Positions 13,725 to 28,120 of a DNA stretch of 64,000 nucleotides are shown piece after piece. Numbering within the stretch: position 1 is the stretch's first letter; each line of letters starts with the position of its first letter. The notes beneath the pieces are model-generated. The model was not told the origin of the DNA. It did not search any database and saw only the letters and a list, made by a program, of their open reading frames with translations. Source of the DNA: Trichodelitschia bisporula. Taxonomy: Eukaryota > Ascomycota > Dothideomycetes > Phaeotrichales > Phaeotrichaceae. The position numbers and the translations under genes were made by a program. The stretch spans positions 671,163 through 735,162 of the forward strand of contig ML996694.1 of NCBI GenBank assembly GCA_010356995.1, in the 5' to 3' direction.

Positions 13725-14542
13725 GTTGGCGGCCGATGCTGAAAAGTTTGGAGAGACACTTTAGCGCGCGCTGGGCGGAAAGCGGAGGGCGGAGCCGCAG
13801 ACCGATGGGCTAGGTAAGCGATTAAGCGCGCTTAGAGGGCAACGAGTATTTAAGAGTTTGAAGGCTCCTCCCCTCTCCGCCTTTTCTTCTTCTTCCAGAC
13901 ACCAAATCCTTATCACCACTCGACTCTTTGCGCAATGGCGAACTGGTCATTTGACGGTGTCGAGATAAACTTGCAGACTATTCGCTAACAGTACCTTCGC
14001 AAATCTCAAGGCGTACAGTTAGATAGTTTCTGCGGACATACATGCATTCACCGTGACGTCTCTTGAACGTGAATGCCTCCGAGGGACAAGAGCTCAGTAC
14101 TACGCTGGTGCTGTGCGAATCAAGTGACGGCGAGAAGATCTTGAACATCATTCTCGTGTTCTAAGCTCGTATGCAGAGTTGCAGGCGCTTTACCGTAGCC
14201 TTCTGAGCAGCGGCAGGATATTCATAGTCAGCTTCGGCTTCAGCTTTCAGCTCCAGCTCTAGCCTAGCTTCAAATCATCACTGCAAGATATCAAATTTTG
14301 CTACTACGTGCCCAGTTGCCACTACTATATTTCACCAGTGCCTGCTCAGCGCATAAGCATCGCCATCTATTCTCACGCGCCCTTAACGCTCCCCATCCAA
14401 CTAGAGCCGCCCAGTCAAAACCACCCGCCACCAGCGACAACACACTGGACCTGCGCATGCAGCTCGCCTTGCAACCTCCCGTCGCACCCCAACGCCGGAC
14501 AAGTCTCTCGAAGGCTGTTGCCCACGGAGGGCATCTTTCGCC
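13725..14542. promoter_or_regulatory. divergent promoter mL46 / RING-SH3 gene
   Basis: This 818-bp gap separates two head-to-head genes. It carries pyrimidine-rich tracts near 13870-13900 and 14230-14275 that look like core-promoter or leader sequence. I recognised no specific factor site. Confidence 0.4.
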
Positions 14543-17234
14543 ATGGCAGAGGGAACCCATAATGCGCACATAGATCTCGAGAAGGAGTTGACCTGCTCAG
14601 TGCGTGCCCCTGCCTACCCCGCAATGTCCGCCGCTAACACCTCCGCCTTAGATCTGTACAGACGTCTTATTCCAGCCTCTCACCCTTCTCGACTGCCTCC
14701 ACACCTTCTGCGGGGCCTGTCTTAAGGAGTGGTTCCTGTCACAAGCTTCGAGCGCTACCAGCCTCCATCCTTACACCTGCCCATCATGTCGTGCTTCCGT
14801 TCGCGGCACCAAGGCAAATGCCACAGTCACAACGCTACTCGACATGTTCCTACATGCCAACCCGGGCAAAGGCAAGACAACCGAGGAGCAGGATGAACAG
14901 CGGCGCATCTACAAGCCCGGTGACAACGTGCTCCCTCGTTTGCGCCGCCGCGCCCCAGACAACGAGGATGACGAGGACCGCCGTGTACTCGATGAGGTGC
15001 GCGAGCTCAGCTTACGCGAGGTGGGCGTGTCAACCACCACACACTCTGCCGAACCAAGAGAAAGCAGGAGGCGAGGTGGAGGCCACAGTCGGGAACCCTC
15101 GCGCGACCGTACTCGCGCCCGCCTTGCCACTCGGCCCGATGGTCAGCGAAGCCGCACCGCCTCACGCGCCGCCTCGCGAGACACGTCACAAGTTCCGCCA
15201 CGTCAGGTTGAGCACCAAGCGAGTCTGCGGTCGCTCTTGTCAGCATCAGAAGTAGATCCGCGGGATTTGGAAGAGGAGATAATGCGTCAGATCGAGGAGG
15301 AAGGGCTCTTGGATGGAATCGATCTGAACAACGTAGATGCGGTCCAAGAGAATGAGATAAGTGAGCGAATCGCCGAGGCTCTCAGGAGAAGGCATGAGGA
15401 CAGACGGCGAGAAAGGCGTGAAAGAGACCACGCCCTAGCCGCGTCGCAACCTGCAATACCGACGACTCGCGAGGCTCCTCCTAGGAGCGTTCCTACAACG
15501 GCGCAAAATTCTAGGGACCGGTCGCGACCACCCAACCGGGTGGAGAGCCGACATCAGCGAACCGCTTCAGCTCAGCGACCCATCCACTCGTCGTCGGATC
15601 TCCCTCCGAATCCAACTCCTTCAGCGGCACTCGGCATGAGAAGGCGAAGTTCGGCCCACGAGCGGTCTCCCACCGAAATGGAGCGTCAGCGTGTCACGCA
15701 GCGAAGCAATTCCGGTCAAACAGGGGAAACACCTGCAAATACCACACGTGTGAGGAGCACTACTCAAACCATTGCTGCTGAACCCCGTATGCGCCGTTCT
15801 CCTAGGATTGGTAGCTCAACTTTCCCGGTCGACAATCAAAATAGGCGCGCGAACCACAGCTCGCCGTCCCTTGTCTCCAGCCAGCCAGCTCCGATTGTCG
15901 TATCACCGCAGCCGTCTACGCCAACCGGCTCTACTCTATCTGCACAAGCCGTGGTCAATGCGCCCACATTATCTGAGAGACCAAGAGCGACTTCCGCGAC
16001 TGCACCAGCTGCTCGACCAACAATGTACACGGAGCCCTCCATTAGCTGTAACCGCTGCGGGCTGTCGGATATCCAGTACGAGGTTTACTACAACTGTCAA
16101 CGCTGCCAGTCGGGGAACTACAACCTGTGCCTACGTTGCTACCGCCATGGGAAAGGCTGCCTCCAATGGTATGGATTCGGCCGGGCCGCTATGCAGAAAT
16201 ACAAGCGGCTGGAGCCTCCGGAAGGCTACCCCCAAGGTCACGAGGAGCCTCATGTACTGATCGGCCATCGATATCTGCACCCAACTCACGCAACGCTTCC
16301 GGCCTCCCATCCGTCGCGACTGGTTACAGACGAAGATCCTGCAAAGCGGTTACAGAGCGGCGTCTTCTGTGACATATGCAGCGCATTTGCCAACTCCTGT
16401 TACTGGAAATGCGACTCATGCAACGAGGGGGCATGGGGTTTCTGTAACGACTGCGTCAACACCGGCCATCATTGCACGCACCCGCTTTTACCCTTGAAGC
16501 AAAAACCAGCAAGCCCAGCGCCATCACACCTGGCAGCCCCTTCAGAACCCCATCTCCCCTCACCTCCCTCAACCCCTAAGTCCGCCACCTTCCTTCCCGG
16601 CCCAAACTCCACGCAACTAGCGAACTCCACCTTCTATCCTCTTACCTTCACCACCAAATGCAACCGCTGCTCCTACCCCATCTCGCCCTCGCACTCCCGC
16701 TTTCACTGCTCCAGCTGCGACAACGGCGACTACGACCTCTGCTCCAGCTGCTACTCCGCCCTCGCTGCTGCAGGCCGCGTATCGCCCGAAAACGGAGTCG
16801 GAGGCTGGCGCCGCTGCCCAAGCGGCCACCGGATGGTGGTCGTAGGCTTCGAAGACCGCGACGGAGGCCAGAGACGCGTGGTCGTGCGGGACTTGGTCGG
16901 GGGGCATGCGCTGCGTGAGGACGGGGAGTCGCATGGCGCGCTTGCCACGCCGAATTGGAGCTGGAGGGATGCGGACGGGACGGTTCGCCGGGCGAGGTCG
17001 GCACGGGCTAATGTCTCGGGCCTAGGCCGGTTTCCGCCTGATAGTGGCGTGGGTATGCGCGTGCTGGGTGAGTGGGGCTATTTCCCGGCTGATGGTGTGG
17101 TGGATGAACTTATGTTCCCGAGAGGAGCGGAGGTGCGTGAGGTGGAGGATATCAATGGGGATTGGTTTTGGGGAGTTTATGCTGGGGCGAAGGGGTTATT
17201 TCCTGGGAACTATGTGCGGTATCTAGCGGGGTAG
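14543..17234 (+). CDS. RING / triple ZZ-like zinc finger / SH3 protein, probable E3 ubiquitin ligase
   Basis: Two exons (14543-14599, 14652-17234) give 879 aa. The intron lies inside the RING: TCS-ICTDVLFQPLTLLDC, CLHTFCGACLKEWF and YTCPSCRAS complete a C3HC4 RING at residues about 17-75. A long basic, Ser/Arg-rich disordered middle follows. Then come three Cys-rich ZZ-like modules: CNRCGLSDIQYEVYYNCQRC, CDICSAFANSCYWKCDSC and CNRCSYPISPSHSRFHCSSC. The C-terminal about 60 aa (ALYDF-like WGYFPAD...DELMFPRGAEV...GDWFWGVYAGAKGLFPGNYV) is an SH3 domain. The RING suggests E2-dependent ubiquitin transfer, and the SH3 suggests recruitment to proline-rich, perhaps cortical, partners. Function is inferred from the domains only. 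Confidence 0.88.
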
Positions 17235-17610
17235 GGTGAACTGTGGAGACGCGGTGATTGCATGTTGGTCTTGCTAGTTTAGAGCATTGGCGCCGATGTA
17301 TTTGGTCTTGGGATTTATGACAAAGTTTGGACTATGTTTGCCGTTCGTTTGAGTGCAGCCTTGATGCATATCTCCAGCCTGGGGATCACCGTTGCTGATC
17401 GTTCAAGTCGTTTGACTGTATGACGTTCGAGTGCAAAGATTTTATGCATGTGCCTCTTGCCTCGGTGATCCCCGTCGCTGATCGTTCAAGCGTTGGAAAA
17501 GCTAAGGCCCTAATGCAAGAATCCTAGGCTCTGATGGGCTCCAGCCCCCAGTTCGGCAGTCACAACCTTGATGTCCCCTCCAAGACTTCCTTCCTGAACG
17601 GTCTAGTTCG

Positions 17611-17619
17611 ATCAGATAA
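17611..17619 (+). promoter_or_regulatory. GATA-factor site ATCAGATAA (SreA/Sre1/Urbs1 type)
   Basis: The sequence ATCAGATAA exactly matches ATCWGATAA, the published binding consensus of fungal iron-sensing GATA repressors. It lies about 290 bp upstream of the transporter ATG. Binding is inferred. Confidence 0.65.
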
Positions 17620-17786
17620 GCAGCCACACGAAAACGTCTGCAGGCCACGCCTTCCCTCCTCCGATTGGCCACTACACTGCAAATTCGAGCGGAACTGCGG
17701 GGCCACTTCGACAAATAGCACCGACGTCGCGCCGCCCGCATCTTTAAAAAGCCCAAACTCCACCTTGATCATGATTGATCTTATCA

Positions 17787-17795
17787 ATCTGATAA
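17787..17795 (+). promoter_or_regulatory. GATA-factor site ATCTGATAA (SreA/Sre1/Urbs1 type)
   Basis: A second exact ATCWGATAA match about 115 bp upstream of the ATG, directly preceded by an inverted GATAA core at 17781-17785. Two sites on one promoter strengthen the case for iron regulation. Confidence 0.65.
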
Positions 17796-17910
17796 CTTTT
17801 CAATCCAACTAAAAGCACGTGACAGCGCCTTGTGGTCGACGTCACTCTGATTCGTCACTCTCCGGACCTCCCATTTCGACTGTACGGGCTCCGTCGGGGC
17901 GAAGATCATA

Positions 17911-19976
17911 ATGGACGAGCCACGTGCAGAGGGTAAGGTGGGCAGCGGGCCCAAAGCTCTTGAGAAGAGCGATTCGCCGGTCTCCAATCAGCCTGAGGCC
18001 AGTTCGAGCAGCTCAGCCCAGAGCCATGACGAGGCTGAGGCGGATGTGGGCGTGCGGCGGATGGAGGCCGTGAGCCGGAGTTGGTCGAAGTGGGGAATCA
18101 TCGTGGCTTATGTCTCGTGAGTGAACCAAGTGATTGTACGGACGAATGCTAACGACCAGACTGCTGTTGATGGCAAATATCACGTCGCTTGAGGTTCAAG
18201 TAACGAGTACCCTGACACCGTTCGCAACGAGCGCGTTCCTGGCCCACTCCCTCGTGTCAACGGTCACCGTGGTACAGGGCGTGGTAAACTGTGCGACCCT
18301 GACCCCCTCATTCATCCGAAGAACACGCAGCTAACCGACACCAGCCGTGATCAAACCGCCAATCTCCAAAATCGCCAACGTCTTCGGCCGCTTCGAGTCC
18401 TTCACCCTAGCCGTGACTATCTACATCGTGGGCTACATCCAGCAGGCGGCGTCACACAACGTGCGCACCTATGCCTCGGCGCAGATCTTCTACGCAGCCG
18501 GCTCGCAGGGCGTGCAGATTCTGCAGCAGATCTTTGTCGCTGATACGACGGACCTGCTGAACCGCGCTCTGTTCAGCACGCTCTTTGATCTCCCCTTCTT
18601 GTGGACCGTCTGGGCGGGCGCACCCATTGCGCAGCGCTTCCTCGCGGGCCCCGGCTGGCGCTGGGGATATGCGACCTGGGCGATCGTGTTGCCGGTTGCG
18701 TTTGCGCCGCTCGCAGTGACGTTGTGGTGGAATCAGCGAAGAGCGGCGCAGAGGGGGATTTTGCCTAAGTCCGCGCTTGCGGGGTTGAGTTTCTGGCAGG
18801 GAGCGAAGAAGTTGTGGTTCGAGATGGATGTGTTCGGTCTGCTGCTTCTGTCGGCTGCGATTTCGCTGGTGCTCATCCCGTTGACGCTGGCGGCGTCGGC
18901 GAAGGGTGGCTGGAATAACGCCAGCATCATTGCTATGCTCGTTGTTGGCGGCGTGTGTCTCGTCGTGTTCCCGTTCTGGGAGCGAAGCAGACTTCTCGCA
19001 CCGCATGCTTTCTTCCCGGCGCGCATGTTCAAAGAGCGGACCGTGATGGCAGGCATCGGAATTGGGTTCTTCTACTTCAGTAAGCACCCCTCCCCCTCTC
19101 ACTCAAACCTACTAACCCGTCCCCAGTGGCCTTCTACCTCTCCGTCTTTCCCTACTTCTTCTCCTACCTCCTCATCGTGCAAGGCGAATCCGTCACCGCC
19201 GCGGGGCACATAACCCAAACCTTCAGCTTCACTTCCACCGTCTCCTCCATTGTCGTCTCCCTCCTGATCAAATACACCCGCGTGTACAAGCCCTTCCTCA
19301 TCCTCGGCAGCTGCATCTATATGATGGGTTTGGGCCTCATGCTGCGCTACCGCGACCAAGGCTCCAGCACGGGGACACTGGTCGGGTGCCAGATAGCCGT
19401 CGGCATCGGCGGAGGCATGCTCAATGTGCCCGCGCAGCTCGGCGTGCAAGCTGCCGTCGCCCACACCGACGTCGCCGCCGCCACAGCCATTTTTCTGACA
19501 TTTGTCGAGATCGGTGGCGCGGTTGGCGGGGCTATTTCGGGGGCGATTTGGGGCGCGACGGTGCCGAAGCGCCTGGCGATGTATCTGCCGGAGCGCAGCA
19601 AGCACCTCGCGCCGCTGATTTATGGGAATGTGACGATGGCGGCGCATGGTTGGGCTCCGGGAACGGAGGAGGGAATTGCGATTAGGCGGGCGTATCAGGA
19701 GGGGATGAGTGCGTTGCTTAAGGTTGCGGTAGGGGTTGCGGCGCCGATTGTTGTCCTGAGCTTCTTTATGAAGGGAGGAAGGCTGGATAAGGTGAGTTCT
19801 GCGAGTGCGTGTGGTCTAGGAGTGACGCTGATGGGATATAGATGGACCAGAAGGTTCGGGGGAATGTTATCGGCGTTGAGAGGAGGGATGGTGAGAGTGA
19901 AAGCGAAGGCGGACAGCCGCAGAGTACATATGGGGCGATTCGGGAACGGTTTAGCGCGTGGACTGGGAGGAAGTAG
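17911..19976 (+). CDS. Siderophore-iron transporter, MFS (SIT/ARN family)
   Basis: Imports ferric siderophores across the plasma membrane by proton symport, judging by family. Five exons (17911-18116, 18160-18290, 18345-19079, 19127-19791, 19842-19976) give 623 aa, normal for the 14-helix SIT subfamily. The soluble N-tail is Ser/Glu-rich and hydrophobic helices begin at WGIIVAYVS. SIT hallmarks are KPPISKIANVFGRFESF (loop 2-3), WRWGYATWAI and the FEMDVFGLLLLSAAISLVLI helix after the central loop. The intron ending at 18344 uses donor GTGCGA, which is the only choice that yields VVNSVIKPP. The C-terminal exon is charged and cytosolic. Two iron-type GATA sites lie upstream. Which siderophore is carried cannot be told. 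Confidence 0.92.
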
Positions 19977-22850
<2,874 letters not shown>

Positions 22851-23484
22851 GCAAGGCTGGGAGGGGGGTGGGTGTAGTTTTTTGCTAGCTATTGGGTGAA
22901 TTCGTTTACGGCGCCTCGGATACCTTCAGTCTGTTTTTTGGCGCTCCAGGACACGTACCCCGTTTTGCATGTAGAATTGCCGACCGATTCTCAGGCCAAC
23001 TCAGCTTATGGGATTTTATGGAGTTTTGTCTCAGTGTCTAGTGAGCCCCCTGGGATGCTGCTTCTCTCTGACCCCGTTAGATTCATGAAGGAATGGCCGC
23101 CAAGTCCTGTTCATTCAGTCCTGGCCGCTCAAGTCTCTGTGAAGAATTTGCCATCTAACTTTTCCTTTCCGCACGACCTCTCTGCGCGCTCTCACCACCA
23201 CGTGCAAGATTCTTCCCAGCAGCTACACTCTTCCTTATAAGTCGCCCATCTGAGCTCTGACCATATACTATATTGATGTGAGAGCTCCTGAGTATAGTAG
23301 TCTTTCATCAGCTATAGAGAATGGATCGCTTCTGGATCCACCGATTCAGGAACTTCGAATTGGAGGGGCGTATGCCTCGTGCCGGAATGTATGCGAAATA
23401 AGGTACTGAATTTCCATCCATTCCGTTTTACTGGTATTTAATGCTATCACAGGGGCTTTATAAATATAAAAATATGGCGTGGGG
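22851..23484. other. CDC42 3' flank
   Basis: About 630 bp, presumably the CDC42 3' UTR and spacer. It includes an AT-rich stretch near 23440-23480. No gene is visible. Confidence 0.4.
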
Positions 23485-24117
23485 CCGTTGGCAAGCACCA
23501 GAATGATCCTCTTCCTTACCAGGCCAACATCAATCAGGGTGCTCATCATCCTGGGCAGGCCCACTTCACTCAGCATGGTCCTCGTTCCAAGGAAGCTGGT
23601 AAGATCCCTCTTAAAACCGCGTCACTGCGCATTCCCAGCTCCAGCACCATACTAACCGAAACTAGAAGAAGCTGCAAAGAAGGCCAAAATGCTGGCTAAC
23701 CGTGAATGGGCTCGCAAGAAGCACAGGTTCCGCCTCTATAACGGCATCCCGAAGGCGCTCTATCGCGACTCGAGCGAAGAAGATGCACCGCGGAAGCTGG
23801 CACCTGGCGTCAAGGTTGGCATCGTCACATTTGACAAGCAGATGCATATCTACAATTTGAGCTCGAAGCTGCATTAAGCGCAGAGGCTGGTCATGCCCGA
23901 CATTGAAGATCCCTTCGTGCCTGAGCACCGCGCCAAACTCCTGGCTTATACCGTATAGCTCTTCACTGAGGGCAAGTTCTCGTATATTGCGGCGACTGCG
24001 ACGACGCGGGTTGTTGCGATGGTGGCTCATCAAGGAGGCCCGGACCTCATGAAGCAGACCGAAGAGGCTGTCATGAACGGCAACGCCAACATTAATTTCC
24101 CTATACCAGAGTTGTAA
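23485..24117 (+). pseudogene. Decayed Sec24-like gene remnant
   Basis: An intact 62-codon ORF (23689-23877) contains GVKVGIVTFDKQMHIYNLSS, which resembles the trunk-domain strand of COPII coat protein Sec24. After an in-frame TAA (23875-23877) the same frame continues with AQRLVMPDIEDPFVPE, again Sec24-like (family pattern AQMLVMPDIxDPFVPL). A TAG follows at about 23956. The frame then stays open to a TAA at about 24117 with a segment I do not recognise. An apparent intron (about 23599-23665, GTAAGA...CTAACC...TAG) links an upstream frame from 23485. Retained introns argue for decay of a duplicated genomic copy, not a processed one. The family assignment rests on about 45 residues. Confidence 0.55.
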
Positions 24118-24571
24118 GTAACTGAGCCCCTATCCCAAAATACCAGCTGAGGTCGTTGACTGGTTCAGTAGCGTTGACAGAAGTATACTGGAAGAGGGTA
24201 TGTGTGCCCCTTTACCTGCCGACTTGGGACAAAACCCCTTACGCTCTCATCCCGTATACTACACTCGTGCACCTGCCAACAGGAAATGGTTCCTCTGGTG
24301 ACGGGGGTCGCTCCTTCCCTCGGTGGTGGCCTCCTTCCCTCGCTTAGCCTTCTACGTCCATTTGATTTCTCGCTTGGCGCGTGAGGAAGGTATCGCCAAG
24401 AAGGAATGCAATGCTTCCCCCTACTTATATTTCTCTGTCTCCCTCTCTCTCTTCCTCTCTCCAACCCTCTTCACCTTTCCCCAAATCCCCCACTCGTTCC
24501 CAAATCCAGTTTTCACCACCCAGCCCGGATTTTCTGCGCTGTATCTCGCGAGACTTGTCTCTGTTTCTACA
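24118..24571. other. upstream region of orphan coiled-coil gene
   Basis: About 450 bp including a strongly CT-rich tract at 24415-24520 (TCTCTCTCCTCTCT-like) immediately before the next gene, typical of fungal core promoters and leaders. An intron-like GTAAGT...GGTTCAG at about 24115-24168 may belong to the decayed gene. Confidence 0.4.
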
Positions 24572-27500
24572 ATGGATCCTCCCGCTATCCCCCCCAAGGG
24601 TCTGAGGCGCCCCGGAGCGTCCCAAGGCACGGGAGCCAGTCCGGGTGCTACACCGGGCAAGCTGTCTTTGTTCCCTCGTATCCCCGAGCAGAAGCCTCAG
24701 CAGCTCGCTAGAGGCACCCCTTACAAGGCCACTGGCAGCAGCATTCCTCGGGCGGCGACTGGCGCTCGGAACTTTACAGCGCCCGCGCGTGACGCTCCTG
24801 CTGCTCTCTTTGGCCGCGAAGAGGTCAACGCTGCGATGCCGCCAAAGATCGATCGCGACGCGTTTGCTAAAGCGCAGCCTATGAGCGTTCGATTTGCGGC
24901 TGCCGCACCTGTTGGGGTACGTATACCACCTAAGTTTGTCTGCGCGAGTGCTAACCATTGCTAGGCCCAAGCTCCATCTTTCGGCTTTTCACAGACTCCG
25001 GGGCGTCGCAACGTGACGCAGGGGAGCTTCTTCGACCACGACTCGGATGATGACTTGCTGTATGACCGTCCTCAGGGTAACAGGGCGGCCAGCACCCCGA
25101 CGGTCTCGCGGAGCAACACCGACGAGAGTGGCAAGTCCACTAGCGGGAAGAAAAGCGGCTCGTTCAGCAAGATGTTCAAAAAGAAGAAGGACATTGCTGT
25201 GTACGACTCTACCACTCCCATGCCGGATAAGGCCGCGCGGCTTCTTGGGCATCAAATGGCGTCTACCTCCTCTCTGCCTCTCAAGAAAGTGAGGAAGTCG
25301 CCTTTCGATCCGGTACCATCGTCGTCGACTTCGTCCTCGTCGGACCAGTGGCCTCTGCTCGGCAACCATGATGCCACTCTTTCGGTTCCGGACCTCAAGA
25401 AAAAGAAGTCGTTCACCTTCGGAGAGGCAAACGCCTCGATGACATCCTTCAGCCGCTACGCGCTTAAGACGAAGAAGTCGATGCCAGGTCAGGCTCTGCG
25501 TGCTGCATTCCGCAGCACCAGCCAAAACACCAAGAAGCACGACTCGGGTGACTCCTGGGATTTTAAGTGCGATGGTCTGATGGACAACTATCCTGGGAAC
25601 TTCTACCAGCAAGCGGGCCCGTCTGCCGCTTCTGAGGCTTCACAGGACACGCAGAGCGTCGAGGATACCACGTCGCCTGCCCAGATTATCTATGGTCGTG
25701 CCGCCGGAATGAGCTTCGAGGGGGTTAGAGAGGTTGATAACATGGTTCGTTATAATCGCGTAGCTCGCGACGAGCAGATTTCGTTTAGCTATATCTATAG
25801 CCGGCCTGTTATAAGGTGTATATATACTTTCTTACGTCTGGTTTCAATCTCGTTCATACATATATCGCAATCCGCTTGTCTCATTCTGACTTGCTTGTTA
25901 CCTCTCTCTTACTTATATCGCAAGCGGCTTGTCATCCTGACTTGTTTGTCGACCTCTCTCGTCTCAGGGCAACTTTCTGCCATCGGCCTCAGGGCCTCTC
26001 TTTGCGTATCTTGGTCGGGATTACTACTCCCCACATTTCACCTTTCCATCCGGTCTCAAGCAAGCTAACATCTGCAGAACACGCCTCCAGTCCCTCCAGT
26101 CCCGGAAGAACTAAAGGACCGTCTCCGTCTTCGCGGTGGAGATACTTCTCCGGAGCCTGCTTCGCGCCTTCCTATTCCATCTTCCAAGACTGGACTCGCG
26201 AGCCCGCGCTCGTACACTCCGACGCTGCCGGCGAATGGTTCCTCTGAGCAGCCTGGCTTCTTTCTCGCTCCCTGTGATCAGGAGTCCCGTGCTTCGTCGC
26301 GCGCCAGCAGCACTGGCACCGTTATTCCCGCGCCATTCACACAAGCTCCTGCGCAGACCACCAACACCGCTGGATCCGCGCCGTCACTTCGCACGCAATC
26401 AAGCTGGGAGACCGTGTCGAGCGCCAACACAATTCGCCCCGCCAATACTGACGAAAACGCGGAGAATATTCCCGCCATCCGCGATTCCATTTTGGTCGCA
26501 CGGCAAAAAACTCTGGACCTCCTGACTGGCCGCGATCGTGACATGAATGAGGAGGTTGACTCTGCGCCTGACGTCGAGGCGTGGTACGAAGAGCGATCGC
26601 GCAACGCCGCCAATCGCGATACCCAGTCACCCTCGCAGTCGCAGCACGCCGATAATCATTCCACCACCGAAAACCTTGCGAGCGGCAACGAAGACGACGA
26701 TAGCATGGGTCGATTCCGTGTTAACTCGTGCGGTTCCGTGGAGGATACCGAGGGTTCGCTTCGCCCGATTCCGGAGCACCTCATCCGCTCATCTACCCCG
26801 CCGCGTCCTACACACGCTACTGCTCAGATTCCACCGCCTGTGTTCCGGCAGTCTGATGACGTGAGCTCCTCCATGGCTAATCTGAACATTGCGGCGAACG
26901 AAGCTCTGAGGGCTGCGCAGTCTGCGCTTCAGGGGCAAGCGGACAACGGCGATGAGCACGTGACCCAGGCTAACATGAACACTGGCACTCAGCATCTGCA
27001 CCCTCCATCGCTCGCGCAGCGTCTGGCGGCTGGCAGCACGGAGAGCCTTGCGTCCACTGCTATCGAAGTCAACAACGAGGAGGTCGTTGCTCCGGTTCCT
27101 CCTGGCAACACCAACATTGCTGCAGGGGTGTCTTTCAACGCCTACCTGGATGCCCAGACGACAAACATGAATGCTTCCCAGCGCCATGTCAATTCCGCGG
27201 CTCAGGCGCCGACCGTCATCGTCACGGACGACCAGCCTCCAGCCTACGCCGAGGTCCAGGGGTCCAGCTTCACTGTTTCTGACTCGCCTAACAACGACCA
27301 CCCGGTGTCGTCGAACAACATCAACATCGGTGGATCGTCCAACAGCATGTCCTCCCGCATGGCTCTGCTTGAGCAGATCGTTCGCGCTCAAGCCGACAAA
27401 ATCTCTTCGCTCGAGGAGCAAGTTGCCATCGGCCGTGCTTTCATGCAGCGCGCCCACGACGGCGTCTCTCTCGCCGTTGGCACAGACAGCCTGCTGGCCA

Positions 27501-28120
27501 TCATGGTCGCAGAGCAAGCCTCTCGGATCCGCTCGCTCAACGCCGAAGTCGACCAACTCAACAATCAAGTCACTCACCAGAAGCGCGGCCTTGGTCTCAT
27601 GAATCGCCACGTCTCTGGTGTTATCCAGTGGGTCACTGAGGAGATCAAGCCTGTCGCTGGTCATTCCGAGATGTTCGAGAAGTTCGAATATGCCCTCCAG
27701 CACGTCTTGTGCGAGCAGGACCAGATCAAGGAGAAGCTTGAAGCCATCGAGGGTCGTCAAGATGACTTCCACGCGGACCTGGAGTCGCTCTTCCTGAAGA
27801 ACCGGGATATCGTGGCGAAGATCAACGAGAACCGCGAGCTTATAGACCTTGGTGACCGGCAGCTGCACAAGCACACCGCCGAGACAGCTGAGGCCGTCAG
27901 CCTCATCACCACCCGCCTTGAGAAGCTGACTGCTCAATCCTCGACCACAACCTCTATCTTGAGCGCCGCGATCCCTCCCCTCGTTCGAGATTTCACATCT
28001 CGCTCGACTGAAGAATCCAACGACTGGCATCATCAGGACCTTGCGGCGATCAGCGGCGCTTTGACTCGTCTTCAGGGTCTGGCTCAGGCGCGTCTCTCGG
28101 GCTCTCGCCGCTTTGAGTAA
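24572..28120 (+). CDS. Orphan Ser/Pro-rich coiled-coil protein, function unknown
   Basis: Exon 1 (24572-24916) is certain, as is the start of exon 2 (24965). A long intron ends at 26077 (branch GCTAACA, acceptor TGCAG) and exon 3 is 26078-28120. The donor of the long intron is unclear: phase fits sites at about 25724, 25745 or 25760. The product is about 1060 aa. The N-terminal third is low-complexity with basic clusters (KSGSFSKMFKKKKD) and SP/TP sites. The middle is Ser/Asn/Gln-rich and disordered. Residues from about 800 on form a heptad-rich coiled coil (MALLEQIVRAQADKISSLEE, RIRSLNAEVDQLNNQV, LEKLTAQSS). I recognise no domain or family. The ATG follows a CT-rich leader. Codon use resembles BUD4 downstream, so it looks like a normally expressed host gene. 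Confidence 0.75.

Larger units (their letters stand above)
17235..17910. promoter_or_regulatory. siderophore transporter promoter region
   Basis: 676 bp between the RING gene stop and the transporter ATG. It holds two ATCWGATAA sites (listed separately) and a reverse GATAA (TTATC, 17781-17785) just before the second one. A motif near GGGGATCACC/GTTGCTGATCGTTC recurs at about 17381-17405 and 17466-17490. Confidence 0.55.
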
